From Geotalea sp. SG265 (GTDB taxonomy: Bacteria > Desulfobacterota > Desulfuromonadia > Geobacterales > Geobacteraceae): DNA of 64,000 bases. This document shows positions 1 through 8,275 of the stretch, piece by piece. The DNA is taken from assembly GCF_022808985.1 (NCBI RefSeq), contig NZ_JAKZFT010000011.1, positions 61,542 through 125,541 on the forward strand, written 5' to 3'. Position numbers and translations under genes: made by a program. The notes below the pieces were generated by a model that saw nothing but the letters and a program-made list of their open reading frames with translations, was not told the origin of the DNA and ran no database searches. Positions within the stretch are counted from its first letter, which is position 1, and every line of letters starts with the position of its first letter.

Positions 1-2
1 CC

Positions 3-791
3 CACAGCGACAAAATCAGGCTCGTCGTTTCCGAAACCATCTCATCACTGGCAGAGATACAGAAGGCGGTCGATCTTTCCTACGAAGGCATCAAGCGCCT
101 CAGTGAGAACAGCAGCAGGATCGACAATATTGTCAGCGTCATCAACGAAATTACCAAGCGGACCAATCTGCTGGCCCTGAATGCCTCCATCATAGCCGCG
201 CAGGCAGGGGACTACGGCAAAAGCTTCGGCGTGGTTGCCGATGAAATACGGAACCTTTCCCTCCAGACCGGGCAGAGTACCGGAGAAATCACTGCAATCA
301 TTGAAGAGATCATGGAGGAGTCCCGTATTGCTGCCGGGAATGTGACTATGACAAAGGAATTGGTGCAGAAAGGTGTTACGCTTGGCAAGGAAACTGGGGC
401 TGCGCTGGGTATGATCGAGGACAGTTCCCGGCGCGCCATGGAAATGACCGAATTGATCAAGATTGCTACGGAAGAACAGTCGCAGAGCGTTCAACTGGTC
501 ACCCACTCCATTGAAGACGTGAGCACCATGACTTCGCAGATATTCACCGCCTCCAAGGAACAGACGAAAGCAACTCGGAATATCGGTAAGGCCATCGGTT
601 CCATCAAGGAGATGACCGAAGAGATGGTAGCAGCAACCGTAAAACAAGTTTCTGAAGGAAACGAGATAAAAATATCCGTGGATGCCGTGGGTTCACTTAT
701 CGTCGGCGTGTTCGACGACTTGGAAAAACGGCAGGATGATAGCCGGGCGGTGGTGAGCGAGCTGGAAGTGCTGAAATCTATAGCCGGTTGA
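3..791 (+). CDS. Methyl-accepting chemotaxis protein, C-terminal part (5' end outside window)
   Basis: The reading frame is open from base 3 to the stop at 789-791 (262 residues). It is almost all the cytoplasmic signalling domain of a chemoreceptor. The conserved hairpin tip lies near residues 48-85, with [16 protein letters not shown] followed by [11 protein letters not shown]. This segment binds CheA and CheW and transmits the ligand signal to the flagellar or pilus control system. The rest is the heptad-patterned antiparallel coiled coil. The sensor, membrane and HAMP parts lie upstream of the window, so the ligand cannot be inferred. The tip reads ASIIAAQAG instead of the usual ASIEAARAG, a mild deviation. 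The next gene is panB on the same strand, separated by a leader with its own terminator, so the receptor is probably not co-transcribed with it. Confidence 0.93.
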   Translation, partial: HSDKIRLVVSETISSLAEIQKAVDLSYEGIKRLSENSSRIDNIVSVINEITKRTNLLALNASIIAAQAGDYGKSFGVVADEIRNLSLQTGQSTGEITAIIEEIMEESRIAAGNVTMTKELVQKGVTLGKETGAALGMIEDSSRRAMEMTELIKIATEEQSQSVQLVTHSIEDVSTMTSQIFTASKEQTKATRNIGKAIGSIKEMTEEMVAATVKQVSEGNEIKISVDAVGSLIVGVFDDLEKRQDDSRAVVSELEVLKSIAG

Positions 792-856
792 AATTGAAGA
801 TTTTCAAACACTGTTAAAAAAATGCTGGACATCAATTCGGTATTCTGGTACTACTA

Positions 857-887
857 TTGACAACTCCAGTGAGATGGACCGTAACTA
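857..887 (+). promoter_or_regulatory. Candidate sigma-70 promoter for the panBCD operon
   Basis: TTGACA at 857-862 is followed after 19 bases by TAACTA at 882-887. A better -10 hexamer, TATAGT, lies at 886-891 but is 23 bases away from that -35. The position fits transcription of the panB leader. The spacing is long, so the exact start is uncertain. Confidence 0.4.
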
Positions 888-889
888 TA

Positions 890-990
890 GTGCGGATCCG
901 ATAATCTCCGAACTTCAGACATACCGCCAGGATTCATCAGAACCGGGACGGGAGGCAATAGCTGAGAAGAGAGATACCTCTCTTGAAGTC
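890..990 (+). promoter_or_regulatory. Probable pan-motif leader RNA upstream of panB
   Basis: The ~150 bases before panB have no credible coding content but can fold. GCGG at 892-895 can pair with CCGC at 923-926. TCAG at 937-940 can pair with CTGA at 962-965. AAGAGAG at 967-973 pairs perfectly with CTCTCTT at 978-984. An intrinsic terminator follows at once, only 12 bases before the panB start. The published pan RNA motif is a cis-regulatory RNA, often two tandem stem-loops, found before pantothenate synthesis genes in Chloroflexi, Firmicutes and deltaproteobacteria. Position, host group and tandem-hairpin layout match, but I could not align the consensus. GGGAGGC at 950-956 could pair with GCCCCCT at 1000-1006, with one mismatch, to disrupt the terminator. 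Confidence 0.5.
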
Positions 991-995
991 TATAC

Positions 996-1024
996 AAGCG
1001 CCCCCTCACCAGGGCGCTTTTTTT
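996..1024 (+). terminator. Intrinsic terminator/attenuator just before panB
   Basis: AAGCGCCC at 996-1003 pairs perfectly with GGGCGCTT at 1012-1019 and is followed by a T run to 1024. The panB start codon lies at 1036, so transcripts from the upstream promoter must read through it. This is what transcription attenuation predicts. Confidence 0.8.
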
Positions 1025-1035
1025 GTGGAGAAACC

Positions 1036-1839
1036 GTGAAGAAAGCTAAGACAATACTCGATATTCAGAAGATGAAAGCGGACGGCGAGAAAATTTCCAT
1101 GCTCACCTGCTACGATTATCCGACCGCAAGAATAATGGACGATTGCGGCATCGACATGATCCTCATCGGTGATTCCGTCGGTGTTGTCTACGCCGGTTAC
1201 GACAATACCCTTCCGGTGACCATGGAAGATATGATTTACCACACCAGGGCCGTGGTGAGAGCCCAACCGCGGGCACTGGTAGTGGCGGATATGCCGTTTC
1301 TCTCCTATCAGACCGACATGGTAGCCGCCAGGGTAAACGCCGGCCGTCTCATAAAAGACGGCGGGGCGGCTGCGGTCAAGATAGAAGGGGGAGAAAACGT
1401 GGCGGCGGTAATAGAGGCCATCACTGCCATCGATATCCCGGTTGTGGCGCATATCGGGCTTACTCCCCAGTCCCTGCACCGGATGGGAGGGTACCGCGTC
1501 CAGGGGAGAAATCACGAACAGGCGGAGAGACTCCTTGCCGATGCACGTGCCGTGCAATCGGCCGGTGCCTTTGCCGTAGTCCTGGAAGGTATACCGGCGG
1601 CACTGGCTGCGAGAATTACGGCAGAGCTTACCATTCCCACCATAGGCATCGGTGCTGGGCCGTCCTGTGACGGACAGGTGCTGGTAATTCACGATATTCT
1701 GGGACTCTGCGAGAAATACGCTCCAAAGTTCGTCAAGCGCTACGCAGAATTGAAGCCGGTCATCGCTCAAGCCATTACGAGCTACATACAGGAAGTAAAA
1801 GAGGGCTCATTCCCAACGGAAGGAAACTCATTCAACTGA
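1036..1839 (+). CDS. panB: 3-methyl-2-oxobutanoate hydroxymethyltransferase
   Basis: PanB transfers a hydroxymethyl group from 5,10-methylenetetrahydrofolate to alpha-ketoisovalerate, giving ketopantoate, the first committed step of pantothenate and CoA synthesis. The 267-residue product matches the usual length. Visible family motifs are [10 protein letters not shown] near residue 19, the metal-site GDSVG near residue 43, ADMPFLSYQ near 80, KIEGG near 115, AHIGLTPQS near 137 and VLEGIP near 178. I chose the GTG at 1036 because GGAG lies just upstream and [10 protein letters not shown] then sits at the expected distance. The frame stays open back to 874, but that extension crosses the terminator hairpin. 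The stop overlaps the panC start (TGATG at 1837-1841), so the two are translationally coupled. Confidence 0.95.
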   Translation: MKKAKTILDIQKMKADGEKISMLTCYDYPTARIMDDCGIDMILIGDSVGVVYAGYDNTLPVTMEDMIYHTRAVVRAQPRALVVADMPFLSYQTDMVAARVNAGRLIKDGGAAAVKIEGGENVAAVIEAITAIDIPVVAHIGLTPQSLHRMGGYRVQGRNHEQAERLLADARAVQSAGAFAVVLEGIPAALAARITAELTIPTIGIGAGPSCDGQVLVIHDILGLCEKYAPKFVKRYAELKPVIAQAITSYIQEVKEGSFPTEGNSFN

Positions 1840-2687
1840 TGAAAACTATAGAATGTATGGATGAAATGCAGAGCATCGGTCAAGAAGCCAGGGCGAACGG
1901 CAAGAAAATCGCCCTGGTGCCGACCATGGGGTACCTCCATCGTGGACACGCTTCGCTCATGGAGGAAGGGCGAAAACGAGCCGACCTGCTGGTGGTCAGC
2001 ATCTTCGTCAATCCCACTCAATTCGGCGTAGGTGAGGATTTCGACAGCTATCCACGGGATATGGAAAACGACCGCGCCGTTGCCGAGGCAGCCGGTGTTG
2101 ATTATATCTTCGCTCCCAGGGCTGTGGATATGTACCCCTCCGGTTACCAGACCTACGTCAACGTGGAAGAGCTGACCTTGCCCTTGTGTGGTGCCAATCG
2201 CCCCGGGCATTTTCGCGGCGTGACGACCGTGGTAACGAAGCTCTTCAACCTCATTGCGCCCAATGTCGCCCTTTTCGGCCGGAAGGATTACCAGCAACTG
2301 GCAGTCATCAGGCAGATGGTCGCCGACCTGAATATGCAGGTGGAAGTAATCGGAATGCCCATTGTCCGTGATGCGGATGGTCTCGCCATGAGTTCCCGCA
2401 ACTCGTACCTGTCTCCGGCGGAGCGGGTCAGCGCTCTCTGCCTGTCCCGGTCCATCAGGACCGTAAAGGCAGCTTTTCATGGCGGAGAACGATCGGTGGC
2501 AGCCCTCAAAAAGATTGTCATCGACACCATCGGCAAGGAGGCTTGTGCGGTAATAGATTATGTGGAATTCCGTCACTGTACGACCCTGGCGCCGATGGAC
2601 AGGGCGGATGAACAGACAGTTTTGGCATTGGCTGTTAAAATTGGAAAAACGAGACTCATCGACAACGGTATTTTAGGGGAGGAGTAA
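1839..2687 (+). CDS. panC: Pantothenate synthetase (pantoate--beta-alanine ligase)
   Basis: PanC joins pantoate to beta-alanine through a pantoyl-adenylate intermediate. The product has 282 residues, standard for the family. The nucleotide-binding HIGH-type motif is HRGH at residues 34-37 after PTMGYL. Also seen are [17 protein letters not shown] and the KMSKS-like [13 protein letters not shown]. It starts at the ATG overlapping the panB stop and is followed after 3 bases by panD, which makes its beta-alanine co-substrate. The pathway's ketopantoate reductase (panE) is not in this window. Confidence 0.97.
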   Translation: MKTIECMDEMQSIGQEARANGKKIALVPTMGYLHRGHASLMEEGRKRADLLVVSIFVNPTQFGVGEDFDSYPRDMENDRAVAEAAGVDYIFAPRAVDMYPSGYQTYVNVEELTLPLCGANRPGHFRGVTTVVTKLFNLIAPNVALFGRKDYQQLAVIRQMVADLNMQVEVIGMPIVRDADGLAMSSRNSYLSPAERVSALCLSRSIRTVKAAFHGGERSVAALKKIVIDTIGKEACAVIDYVEFRHCTTLAPMDRADEQTVLALAVKIGKTRLIDNGILGEE

Positions 2688-2690
2688 ACA

Positions 2691-3089
2691 ATGGACAGAA
2701 AGATGCTCAAGAGCAAGATTCACCGGGCAACAGTTACCGGTGCCGACCTCCATTACGAGGGAAGCATCACCATCGACAAGGACCTCATGGAAGCAGCCGA
2801 CATCATTCCTTATGAGGCAGTGTGCATCTGGGATGTTAATAACGGCAGCCGCTTCGAAACCTACGCCATAGAAGGGGAGCGAGGATCCGGCGTTATCTGC
2901 ATCAATGGCGCTGCTGCCCGCATGGTTGCGCCCAAAGATCTGGTCATCATTGCCAGCTTCGTCAATATGGACAACAAGGAAGCGCTGCAGCACGAGCCGA
3001 AGCTTGTCTTTGTGGACGAACAGAACAGGATGCTCCCGTCTCGCAAAGAGGTTGCCGGACAGGGTACCCTGAAAAAAGTCGCCTGGTAA
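2691..3089 (+). CDS. panD: Aspartate 1-decarboxylase precursor
   Basis: PanD decarboxylates aspartate to beta-alanine for PanC. It is made as a proenzyme that cleaves itself to form a pyruvoyl cofactor. The cleavage site Gly24-Ser25 is visible in ADLHYEGS at exactly the family position, which supports the ATG at 2691. A strong AGGGGAGGAG ribosome site precedes it. The 132-residue length is typical. TGAAARM-like INGAAARMV near residue 70 is also conserved. It is the last pantothenate gene of the operon. The next gene starts 32 bases later and may be co-transcribed. Confidence 0.97.
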   Translation: MDRKMLKSKIHRATVTGADLHYEGSITIDKDLMEAADIIPYEAVCIWDVNNGSRFETYAIEGERGSGVICINGAAARMVAPKDLVIIASFVNMDNKEALQHEPKLVFVDEQNRMLPSRKEVAGQGTLKKVAW

Positions 3090-3121
3090 AGCAGCAGCCA
3101 ATAAAGCCGACAGAGGATACC

Positions 3122-4357
3122 ATGGAAATCTTCGCCGCTTCAACGGTGATGCCCATATCTTCTCCTCCCATTGCACAAGGGGGCATTCTGGTGGAGAACG
3201 GCCGGATCAGGGACGTGGGGCAAGTAGAATACTTGCAGTCAAAATATGATGCTCCCGTCACCCGTTTCCCCCATGGCGTCATCATGCCCGGTCTGGTGAA
3301 TGCCCATACCCATCTTGAGCTGACCCATTTCCCTTCGTGGAAAATACGCAAGGATCTGGATTATGCGCCCCGCACCTATTCGGACTGGGTTATCCAGGTG
3401 ATCAAGATCAAGCGCAGCCTTCAGCCGGAAGAACTGGAACTGTCCCTGAAGGAGGGACTGCGCATTTCCCTGGAGTCCGGAACCGTCGCATCTGCCGATA
3501 TTCTTACGGACCGTAGACTGCTGCCGGTCTACGAGGGCTCTCCGGCGAGAAACATCATCTTTCTCGAAGCGATCGGGCAGGACCCCAGGCAGTGCAGTGA
3601 TCTCAAAGATAAACTAACACAGGCCATCCGCTCGCACCATTTGCCCTTTGGCCTGTCTCCCCATGCCCCTCACACCATGTCGCCCTCTTTTTTCCGTGAG
3701 ATCAAGGAACTTGCCGCCCACTTTTCGCTGCCTGTCATGACGCATCTGTCCGAATCCCCTGAAGAAGCCTCTTTCATGCATGATTCCACCGGTAAAATTG
3801 CCGAACTGCTCTATCCACATATTCATTGGGAAGAGTATCTGCCGAACCCCAGAAAAACCACTTCCGTGGCATACCTGGATTCCCTCGGCATCCTGGATCC
3901 ATCCACCATCGCCGTTCACTGCGTTCATGTGACCCCCGCCGATGGGGAAACTCTCAGGAAGCGAGGTGTAAGCATCGTTATTTGTCCCCGCAGCAATGAT
4001 CGGTTGGCAGTGGGCAGGGCACCGCTGCAGCTATTCCGGAAGCTGGGAATACCTATGGCAATCGGCACAGATTCCCTGGCCAGCAACGATTCCCTCTCTC
4101 TCTGGGACGAGATGAGCTTCCTTCTTAAAGAATTCCCCGGGGGTTTCCGACACGATGAACTGCTCTCCATGGCAACCCTGGCGGGGGCAAAAATATTGGG
4201 GATCGAAGAGGATTTCGGTTCCCTTGAGCAGGGGAAACGGGCAGATTTCCTCGTCATGGGAATCGACGGTGCAGCACCGGGAGACGACCCGTATCGCGCC
4301 GTCATTGAAAAAGCCCGCCTGGATCACGTTTATCTTGCCGGAAATCCCATAAACTGA
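3122..4357 (+). CDS. Amidohydrolase-superfamily deaminase (TRZ/ATZ-like)
   Basis: A 411-residue metal-dependent hydrolase of the cytosine deaminase/chlorohydrolase branch (COG0402 type). Metal-site motifs are all visible: NAHTHLE with His62 and His64, SPHAPHTMS near 180, THLSES near 207, AVHCVHV near 263, and the final Asp in GTDSLASN near 317. Members deaminate purine-like compounds such as S-adenosylhomocysteine, methylthioadenosine or aminofutalosine. The GTDSLASN signature would be compatible with aminodeoxyfutalosine deaminase of the alternative menaquinone route, but the sequence alone does not decide. It lies between panD and a ComEA-like gene with short gaps and no terminator. Confidence 0.8.
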   Translation: MEIFAASTVMPISSPPIAQGGILVENGRIRDVGQVEYLQSKYDAPVTRFPHGVIMPGLVNAHTHLELTHFPSWKIRKDLDYAPRTYSDWVIQVIKIKRSLQPEELELSLKEGLRISLESGTVASADILTDRRLLPVYEGSPARNIIFLEAIGQDPRQCSDLKDKLTQAIRSHHLPFGLSPHAPHTMSPSFFREIKELAAHFSLPVMTHLSESPEEASFMHDSTGKIAELLYPHIHWEEYLPNPRKTTSVAYLDSLGILDPSTIAVHCVHVTPADGETLRKRGVSIVICPRSNDRLAVGRAPLQLFRKLGIPMAIGTDSLASNDSLSLWDEMSFLLKEFPGGFRHDELLSMATLAGAKILGIEEDFGSLEQGKRADFLVMGIDGAAPGDDPYRAVIEKARLDHVYLAGNPIN

Positions 4358-4368
4358 AAGGAACGGTC

Positions 4369-4881
4369 ATGTCATCTTTTCGCAGCCTGCTGTCTCTCCT
4401 GGTGGTTTTGTGCGTCCTGTCCGCTACCCACGTCGCATCAGCCAAAGTCCTGCGCACCTACAAGGGAAAGCTCAACATCAATACCGCTTCGGCCGCGGAT
4501 TTTGCACGGCTTCCCGGTGTTGGCGAAGTTATCGGCTTTCACCTGGTCAAAGAAAGGGAACAGCGAGGACATTTTACCGCAGTCAGGGATATTGCCTCGG
4601 TAAAAGGCATTACACCGCGGGTATATGAAGCCATCAAGGGACACCTGGCTTTGGAGGGAGAGAGCGATCTGCAGGTGCGCATAGATCTCAACACTGTCAC
4701 CAAACCCATTCTGCTGGGGCTTCCCGGGATGACCGCAGGCGAGGCGCGCTCCATCATCAACTTCCGTAAGAACAGACCCTTTACCTCTGTTGAAGACCTG
4801 CTGCTGGTGCCAGGCATCAATGAAAAAAGGATGCATGAGCTCTCGGAGTGGCTGACTGTGGCCACTACGCAAAGAAGATAA
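4369..4881 (+). CDS. Secreted ComEA-like protein with two helix-hairpin-helix domains
   Basis: The 170-residue product has a signal peptide (hydrophobic core about residues 6-20, cut near VASA-K). Two copies of the ComEA-type helix-hairpin-helix unit follow. The first is [19 protein letters not shown] near residues 36-55 and the second [18 protein letters not shown] near 105-123. Such domains bind double-stranded DNA non-specifically, and in ComEA this occurs at the outer face of the membrane during DNA uptake. Doubling of the unit is less common than the single ComEA domain. It starts 12 bases after the amidohydrolase and precedes smpB. A role in competence is inferred from the fold only. 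Confidence 0.8.
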   Translation: MSSFRSLLSLLVVLCVLSATHVASAKVLRTYKGKLNINTASAADFARLPGVGEVIGFHLVKEREQRGHFTAVRDIASVKGITPRVYEAIKGHLALEGESDLQVRIDLNTVTKPILLGLPGMTAGEARSIINFRKNRPFTSVEDLLLVPGINEKRMHELSEWLTVATTQRR

Positions 4882-4931
4882 ATTCTGTCCTTTTTCCTTG
4901 CACTATTTGCTGGATTTGCTACCATACCAGC

Positions 4932-5387
4932 ATGTCGGAAAAGTTGATCTGCAACAATAAAAAAGCCTATCACGATTATTTCATAGAGGAAAAATTCGAG
5001 GCGGGCATGGTCCTCAAGGGAACAGAAGTCAAATCCCTGCGCATGGGGAAAGCCAACCTCAACGATTCCTTTGCCCTGATCAAAAACGGTGAGGCGTTTC
5101 TGCACAACCTCCATATCTCGCCGTATGATTTCGGCAACCGTGAGAATCACGATCCTGACCGGATGCGCAAGCTGCTTCTCCACAAGAAAGAGATCGGCAA
5201 GCTCTTCGGCAAGATCAGAGAGCAGGGCTATTCAGTTGTTCCCCTCCGGCTGTACTTCAAAGCCGGCATGGTAAAAGTCGAACTGGGTATGGCCAAGGGC
5301 AAAAAGCTCTACGACAAGCGGGAAGACCTGAAGAAAAAGGATATGCGCCGCGACGTGGCGGTGGCACTTAAGGAACGTAACAAATAG
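4932..5387 (+). CDS. smpB: SsrA-binding protein SmpB
   Basis: SmpB binds tmRNA and brings it to stalled ribosomes for trans-translation. The 151-residue product carries the family core: [29 protein letters not shown], and the basic tail [15 protein letters not shown] that becomes helical in the ribosomal A site. The ATG at 4932 gives the conserved start [12 protein letters not shown]. The frame is open upstream into the comEA-like gene, but that extension is not family-like. Its RNA partner ssrA lies 143 bases downstream on the same strand. Confidence 0.97.
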   Translation: MSEKLICNNKKAYHDYFIEEKFEAGMVLKGTEVKSLRMGKANLNDSFALIKNGEAFLHNLHISPYDFGNRENHDPDRMRKLLLHKKEIGKLFGKIREQGYSVVPLRLYFKAGMVKVELGMAKGKKLYDKREDLKKKDMRRDVAVALKERNK

Positions 5388-5404
5388 AGTTGCATAAAGG
5401 TTAC

Positions 5405-5527
5405 TGAAACGTCGATTTTGGGGTAAGTTCAAGGCGATAGAGGGTTGACGCGGAAGCGTACCTGCAAGGTACGCTGCACAAGGAGACCCGAAGATCAACG
5501 CAGAAATTGCTCAAAAGCGGCGTTTCA
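5405..5527. repeat. Imperfect palindromic intergenic repeat
   Basis: The whole smpB-ssrA gap is one imperfect inverted repeat. TGAAACG at 5405-5411 pairs with CGTTTCA at 5521-5527. In the centre GCGTACC (5456-5462) and GGTACGC (5468-5474) flank a 5-base loop. A similar but not identical element with a CGTAC/GTACG centre and 5-base loop lies at 52336-52492. The architecture resembles ERIC-like extragenic palindromes. Confidence 0.6.
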
Positions 5528-5530
5528 TAT

Positions 5531-5883
5531 GGGGGTGTAAAGGTTTCGACGGGGATAATAAGCAAAGGTCGCATGCCGAGGTCCGGGTGGCTCGTAAAAC
5601 AATCCGGGGCGAATTAAACGCCGATAATTACGATTACGCTTTAGCAGCTTAATAACCTGCTAACGATTCTCCGACCCTCTCCCACGGGGAAGGAAGAATC
5701 GTCATTTCAGTGGGATAGCCGAGGGAAATGCCTGTGGTCCCGAAGCGAAATTTAAGCAGGATCGCACCTGGAAAATCCCGGCCAGTGGAGTTCTCAGGGG
5801 CTAAAACAAAAACTGGTATAAGCATGTAGACGCCTTTCGTGTACGATCTTCGGACGCGGGTTCGATTCCCGCCACCTCCACCA
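5531..5883 (+). ncRNA. ssrA: Transfer-messenger RNA (tmRNA)
   Basis: The 5' GGGGGTG pairs with CACCTCC before the encoded ACCA at 5880-5883, forming the tRNA-like acceptor stem. The T arm GCGGGTTCGATTCCCGC is intact. The tag reading frame starts at GCC 5620 and encodes ADNYDYALAA before tandem stops at 5650-5655. This is close to the tag known from Geobacter, and the AA end directs tagged proteins to ClpXP-type proteases. The length, 353 nt, is normal. smpB is adjacent. The 3' end is a classic integration target for islands, and one begins just beyond it. Confidence 0.97.
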
Positions 5884-5916
5884 ATTAAAGATCCAACAAG
5901 GATCAGAGAAGTGCAA

Positions 5917-5946
5917 AAGGCCCTGAAAAATCAGGGCCTTTTTGTT
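5917..5946 (+). terminator. Intrinsic terminator of ssrA
   Basis: AAGGCCCTGA (5917-5926) pairs with TCAGGGCCTT (5931-5940) around an AAAA loop, followed by a T-rich run. An almost identical hairpin stands at 15881-15899, beyond the restriction-modification genes. Confidence 0.9.
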
Positions 5947-6076
5947 TTTAGATAGTCCTACACCGCTTGGGAAATCCAAACGACTGCTCCCACAGCTCTG
6001 CAGAAAATAGGTGCTGACGAAGACGAGAGAGGGTGAATAAAAGAAATACAGTAACGCTGTTGCAGAATTTTTTATA

Positions 6077-6105
6077 TTGACAAATATTTCTTCTGTAACT
6101 AATGT
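6077..6105 (+). promoter_or_regulatory. Promoter of the restriction-modification operon
   Basis: TTGACA at 6077-6082 is followed after 17 bases by TAATGT at 6100-6105. The first gene starts at 6138. CTGTAAC occurs twice around the -10 region, at about 6093 and 6108, 15 bases apart. These could be operator half-sites, but no regulator gene is seen in the operon. Confidence 0.55.
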
Positions 6106-6137
6106 GCTGTAACACACAATTGCTGTATGGGAATATC

Positions 6138-6719
6138 ATGAAATCCGAACTTAAAAGTGTTGCATCGATTCAGACGGGTTACACATTCCGTGCTGCTATT
6201 CAGTCGATGCCTTCCGGTGCTGTTTCGATCGTTCAGATGAAAGATCTCACTGATGATAATCGTGTTGACTGCAGTGGCTTGGTGCGAATAGATATGGAGA
6301 AGCCGAAGGCGCATCACCTCGTCAGGACCGGAGATTTGATTTTCCGTTCCAGAGGGTTTATAAACAATGCCGCCATTGTTGTTGATGATCCCGGTGGCGC
6401 TGTGGTTGCAGCACCTCTATTTCGTATCAGGATTACTGATCGACGAGTCCTACCTGAGTATCTGAACTGGTACATCAACCAAGCCCCAGCCCAGGCCCAT
6501 CTAGGAAGTCACGTGAAAGGGACGGCGCAGAAAATGATCAGTAAAGATGCGCTGGAAAGCCTGGAAGTCCTCGTGCCGTCGCTAGAACGGCAAATGGCGA
6601 TAGTCGAGTTGGCGTCATTGGCTGAACTGGAGCAGACCCTGGTTGAGAAGCTGGCAAAGAAGCGGCAGCAGTATATAGCTGCAACATTACTCAAATTGGC
6701 AGAAGGAGAGCTATCCTGA
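6138..6719 (+). CDS. Half-size type I specificity subunit (HsdS-like, single recognition domain)
   Basis: A 193-residue protein with one target-recognition domain followed by a helical spacer. The start KSVASIQTGYTFRAAI and the hallmark end of a TRD (KGTAQKMISKDALESLEVLVPSLERQMAIV) are typical of HsdS. The C-terminal helix is LEQTLVEKLAKKRQQYIAATL. Normal HsdS has two such units, so this is half a subunit that could dimerise to read a palindromic site or compete with the full HsdS encoded at 9324. The ATG at 6138 was chosen because upstream residues are not HsdS-like. Its stop overlaps the hsdM start (TGATG). Confidence 0.8.
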   Translation: MKSELKSVASIQTGYTFRAAIQSMPSGAVSIVQMKDLTDDNRVDCSGLVRIDMEKPKAHHLVRTGDLIFRSRGFINNAAIVVDDPGGAVVAAPLFRIRITDRRVLPEYLNWYINQAPAQAHLGSHVKGTAQKMISKDALESLEVLVPSLERQMAIVELASLAELEQTLVEKLAKKRQQYIAATLLKLAEGELS

Positions 6720-8275
6720 TGAGTCCGAAGATCGATCAGAAAGACATCAACAATGCCGCATGGGCGGCTTGCGATACCTTCCGTGGGGTTGTAGATCCGG
6801 CCCAGTACAAGGACTATATCCTGGTAATGCTGTTCGTTAAATACATCTCCGATGTCTGGAAGGATCATTATGATGGGTATCGGAAGCAGTATGGCGATGA
6901 CGATGTGCGTATCCGTCGAAAACTTGAGCGGGAGCGTTTTGTGCTCCCTGTCGTGGAGCTGAAAGATAAAGAGACTAAAAAGGTAATAGACAGTTTTCTT
7001 GCCGATTTTTACAGCCTTTACGAGCGACGTAATGAAGCAAATATTGGGGAGTTGATCAACATAGTCCTGGATCATATAGAGGAGGCGAACAAGGCAAAAC
7101 TGGAAGGGGTTTTCCGCAACATCGATTACAACAGCGAAGGCAATCTGGGGAAGACCAAGGATCGGAATCGCCGTTTGAAGAACCTGCTGGAAGATTTCCA
7201 CAAGCAGCAGCTTGATATGAGCCCGGGAAAGGTGTCCGAGGATGTCATCGGGAACACCTATATCTATCTGATTGAACGTTTTGCCGCCGATGCAGGCAAG
7301 AAGGCCGGCGAATTCTACACGCCACACAAAGTTTCCAAATTGGTGGCGAAGCTGGCAGGGCCGAAACCTGGTAATCGCATCTGTGACCCGGCTTGCGGCT
7401 CGGGTGGACTTTTGATAGAAGCTGCACGGAAGGTTGGCGACAGAAACTTTGCGCTATTCGGCATGGAGTCCAACGGCAGTACTTGGGCACTGGCGCGGAT
7501 GAATATGTTTCTGCACGGTGCCGATAGTGCCCGCATAGAGTGGTGTGATACCCTGACCAGCCCGGCACTTGTGGAAAACGATCGGCTGATGAAGTTTGAT
7601 GTGGTGGTTGCCAATCCGCCGTTTTCTCTGGATAAATGGGGGGCTACCGAGGCGGAATCAGATCGCTATAATCGCTTCTGGCGCGGTATTCCTCCAAAAT
7701 CCAAGGGGGACTGGGCCTTCATCAGTCACATGGTCGAGGCGGCATTGGAAAAAGAGGGGAGAGTTGCGGTTGTTGTTCCCCATGGCGTTCTCTTCCGTGG
7801 TGCTGCCGAGGGGCGGATACGGCAGAAGATGATCGAGGAGAACCTGCTTGATGCGGTTGTTGGCCTGCCGGGCAATCTCTTTCCGACGACGTCCATCCCG
7901 GTTGCTATTCTGATCTTCGACCGCAGCCGTGAAAAAGGGGCCGCCAATCAGAACCGTAAAGACGTGCTTTTCATCGATGCCAGCCGCGAGTTCATGCCCG
8001 GAAAGAATCAGAACTCCCTCTCGGAAGAGCATATCCGCAAGATTGCCGACAGCTATGCCCAGAGGACAGATGTCGAGAAATATGCCCATGTTGCGCCGAT
8101 CTACGAGATCAAGGAGAACGACTTTAACCTGAATATCCCCCGCTATGTGGACACGTTTGAGGAAGAGGAAGAAATTGACATTGATGCAGTGCAGTTGGAG
8201 ATTGACCAGCTGGAAAAAGAGTTGGCCGAGGTGCGGGCGAAGATGGCGTTGATGCTCAAGGAGATAGTGCGATGA
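6719..8275 (+). CDS. hsdM: Type I restriction-modification DNA methyltransferase subunit
   Basis: HsdM makes N6-methyladenine at sites chosen by HsdS, protecting host DNA. The 518-residue protein has the helical N-terminal HsdM domain (SDVWKDHY near residue 42), the AdoMet-binding motif DPACGSGGL near 222-230 and the catalytic NPPFSLDKWG near residue 299. The C-terminus ends in a coiled coil (IDAVQLEIDQLEKELAEVRAK, cut here by its last residues) that docks to HsdS. It overlaps its neighbours on both sides by 1-4 bases. All key residues are present, so it should be active. Confidence 0.96.
   Translation: MSPKIDQKDINNAAWAACDTFRGVVDPAQYKDYILVMLFVKYISDVWKDHYDGYRKQYGDDDVRIRRKLERERFVLPVVELKDKETKKVIDSFLADFYSLYERRNEANIGELINIVLDHIEEANKAKLEGVFRNIDYNSEGNLGKTKDRNRRLKNLLEDFHKQQLDMSPGKVSEDVIGNTYIYLIERFAADAGKKAGEFYTPHKVSKLVAKLAGPKPGNRICDPACGSGGLLIEAARKVGDRNFALFGMESNGSTWALARMNMFLHGADSARIEWCDTLTSPALVENDRLMKFDVVVANPPFSLDKWGATEAESDRYNRFWRGIPPKSKGDWAFISHMVEAALEKEGRVAVVVPHGVLFRGAAEGRIRQKMIEENLLDAVVGLPGNLFPTTSIPVAILIFDRSREKGAANQNRKDVLFIDASREFMPGKNQNSLSEEHIRKIADSYAQRTDVEKYAHVAPIYEIKENDFNLNIPRYVDTFEEEEEIDIDAVQLEIDQLEKELAEVRAKMALMLKEIVR

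Noticed and set aside
874..1035. N-terminal extension of PanB from the ATG at 874
   Set aside because: The added 54 residues cross the leader hairpins and terminator and show no PanB similarity; GTG 1036 has a ribosome site and gives the normal length.
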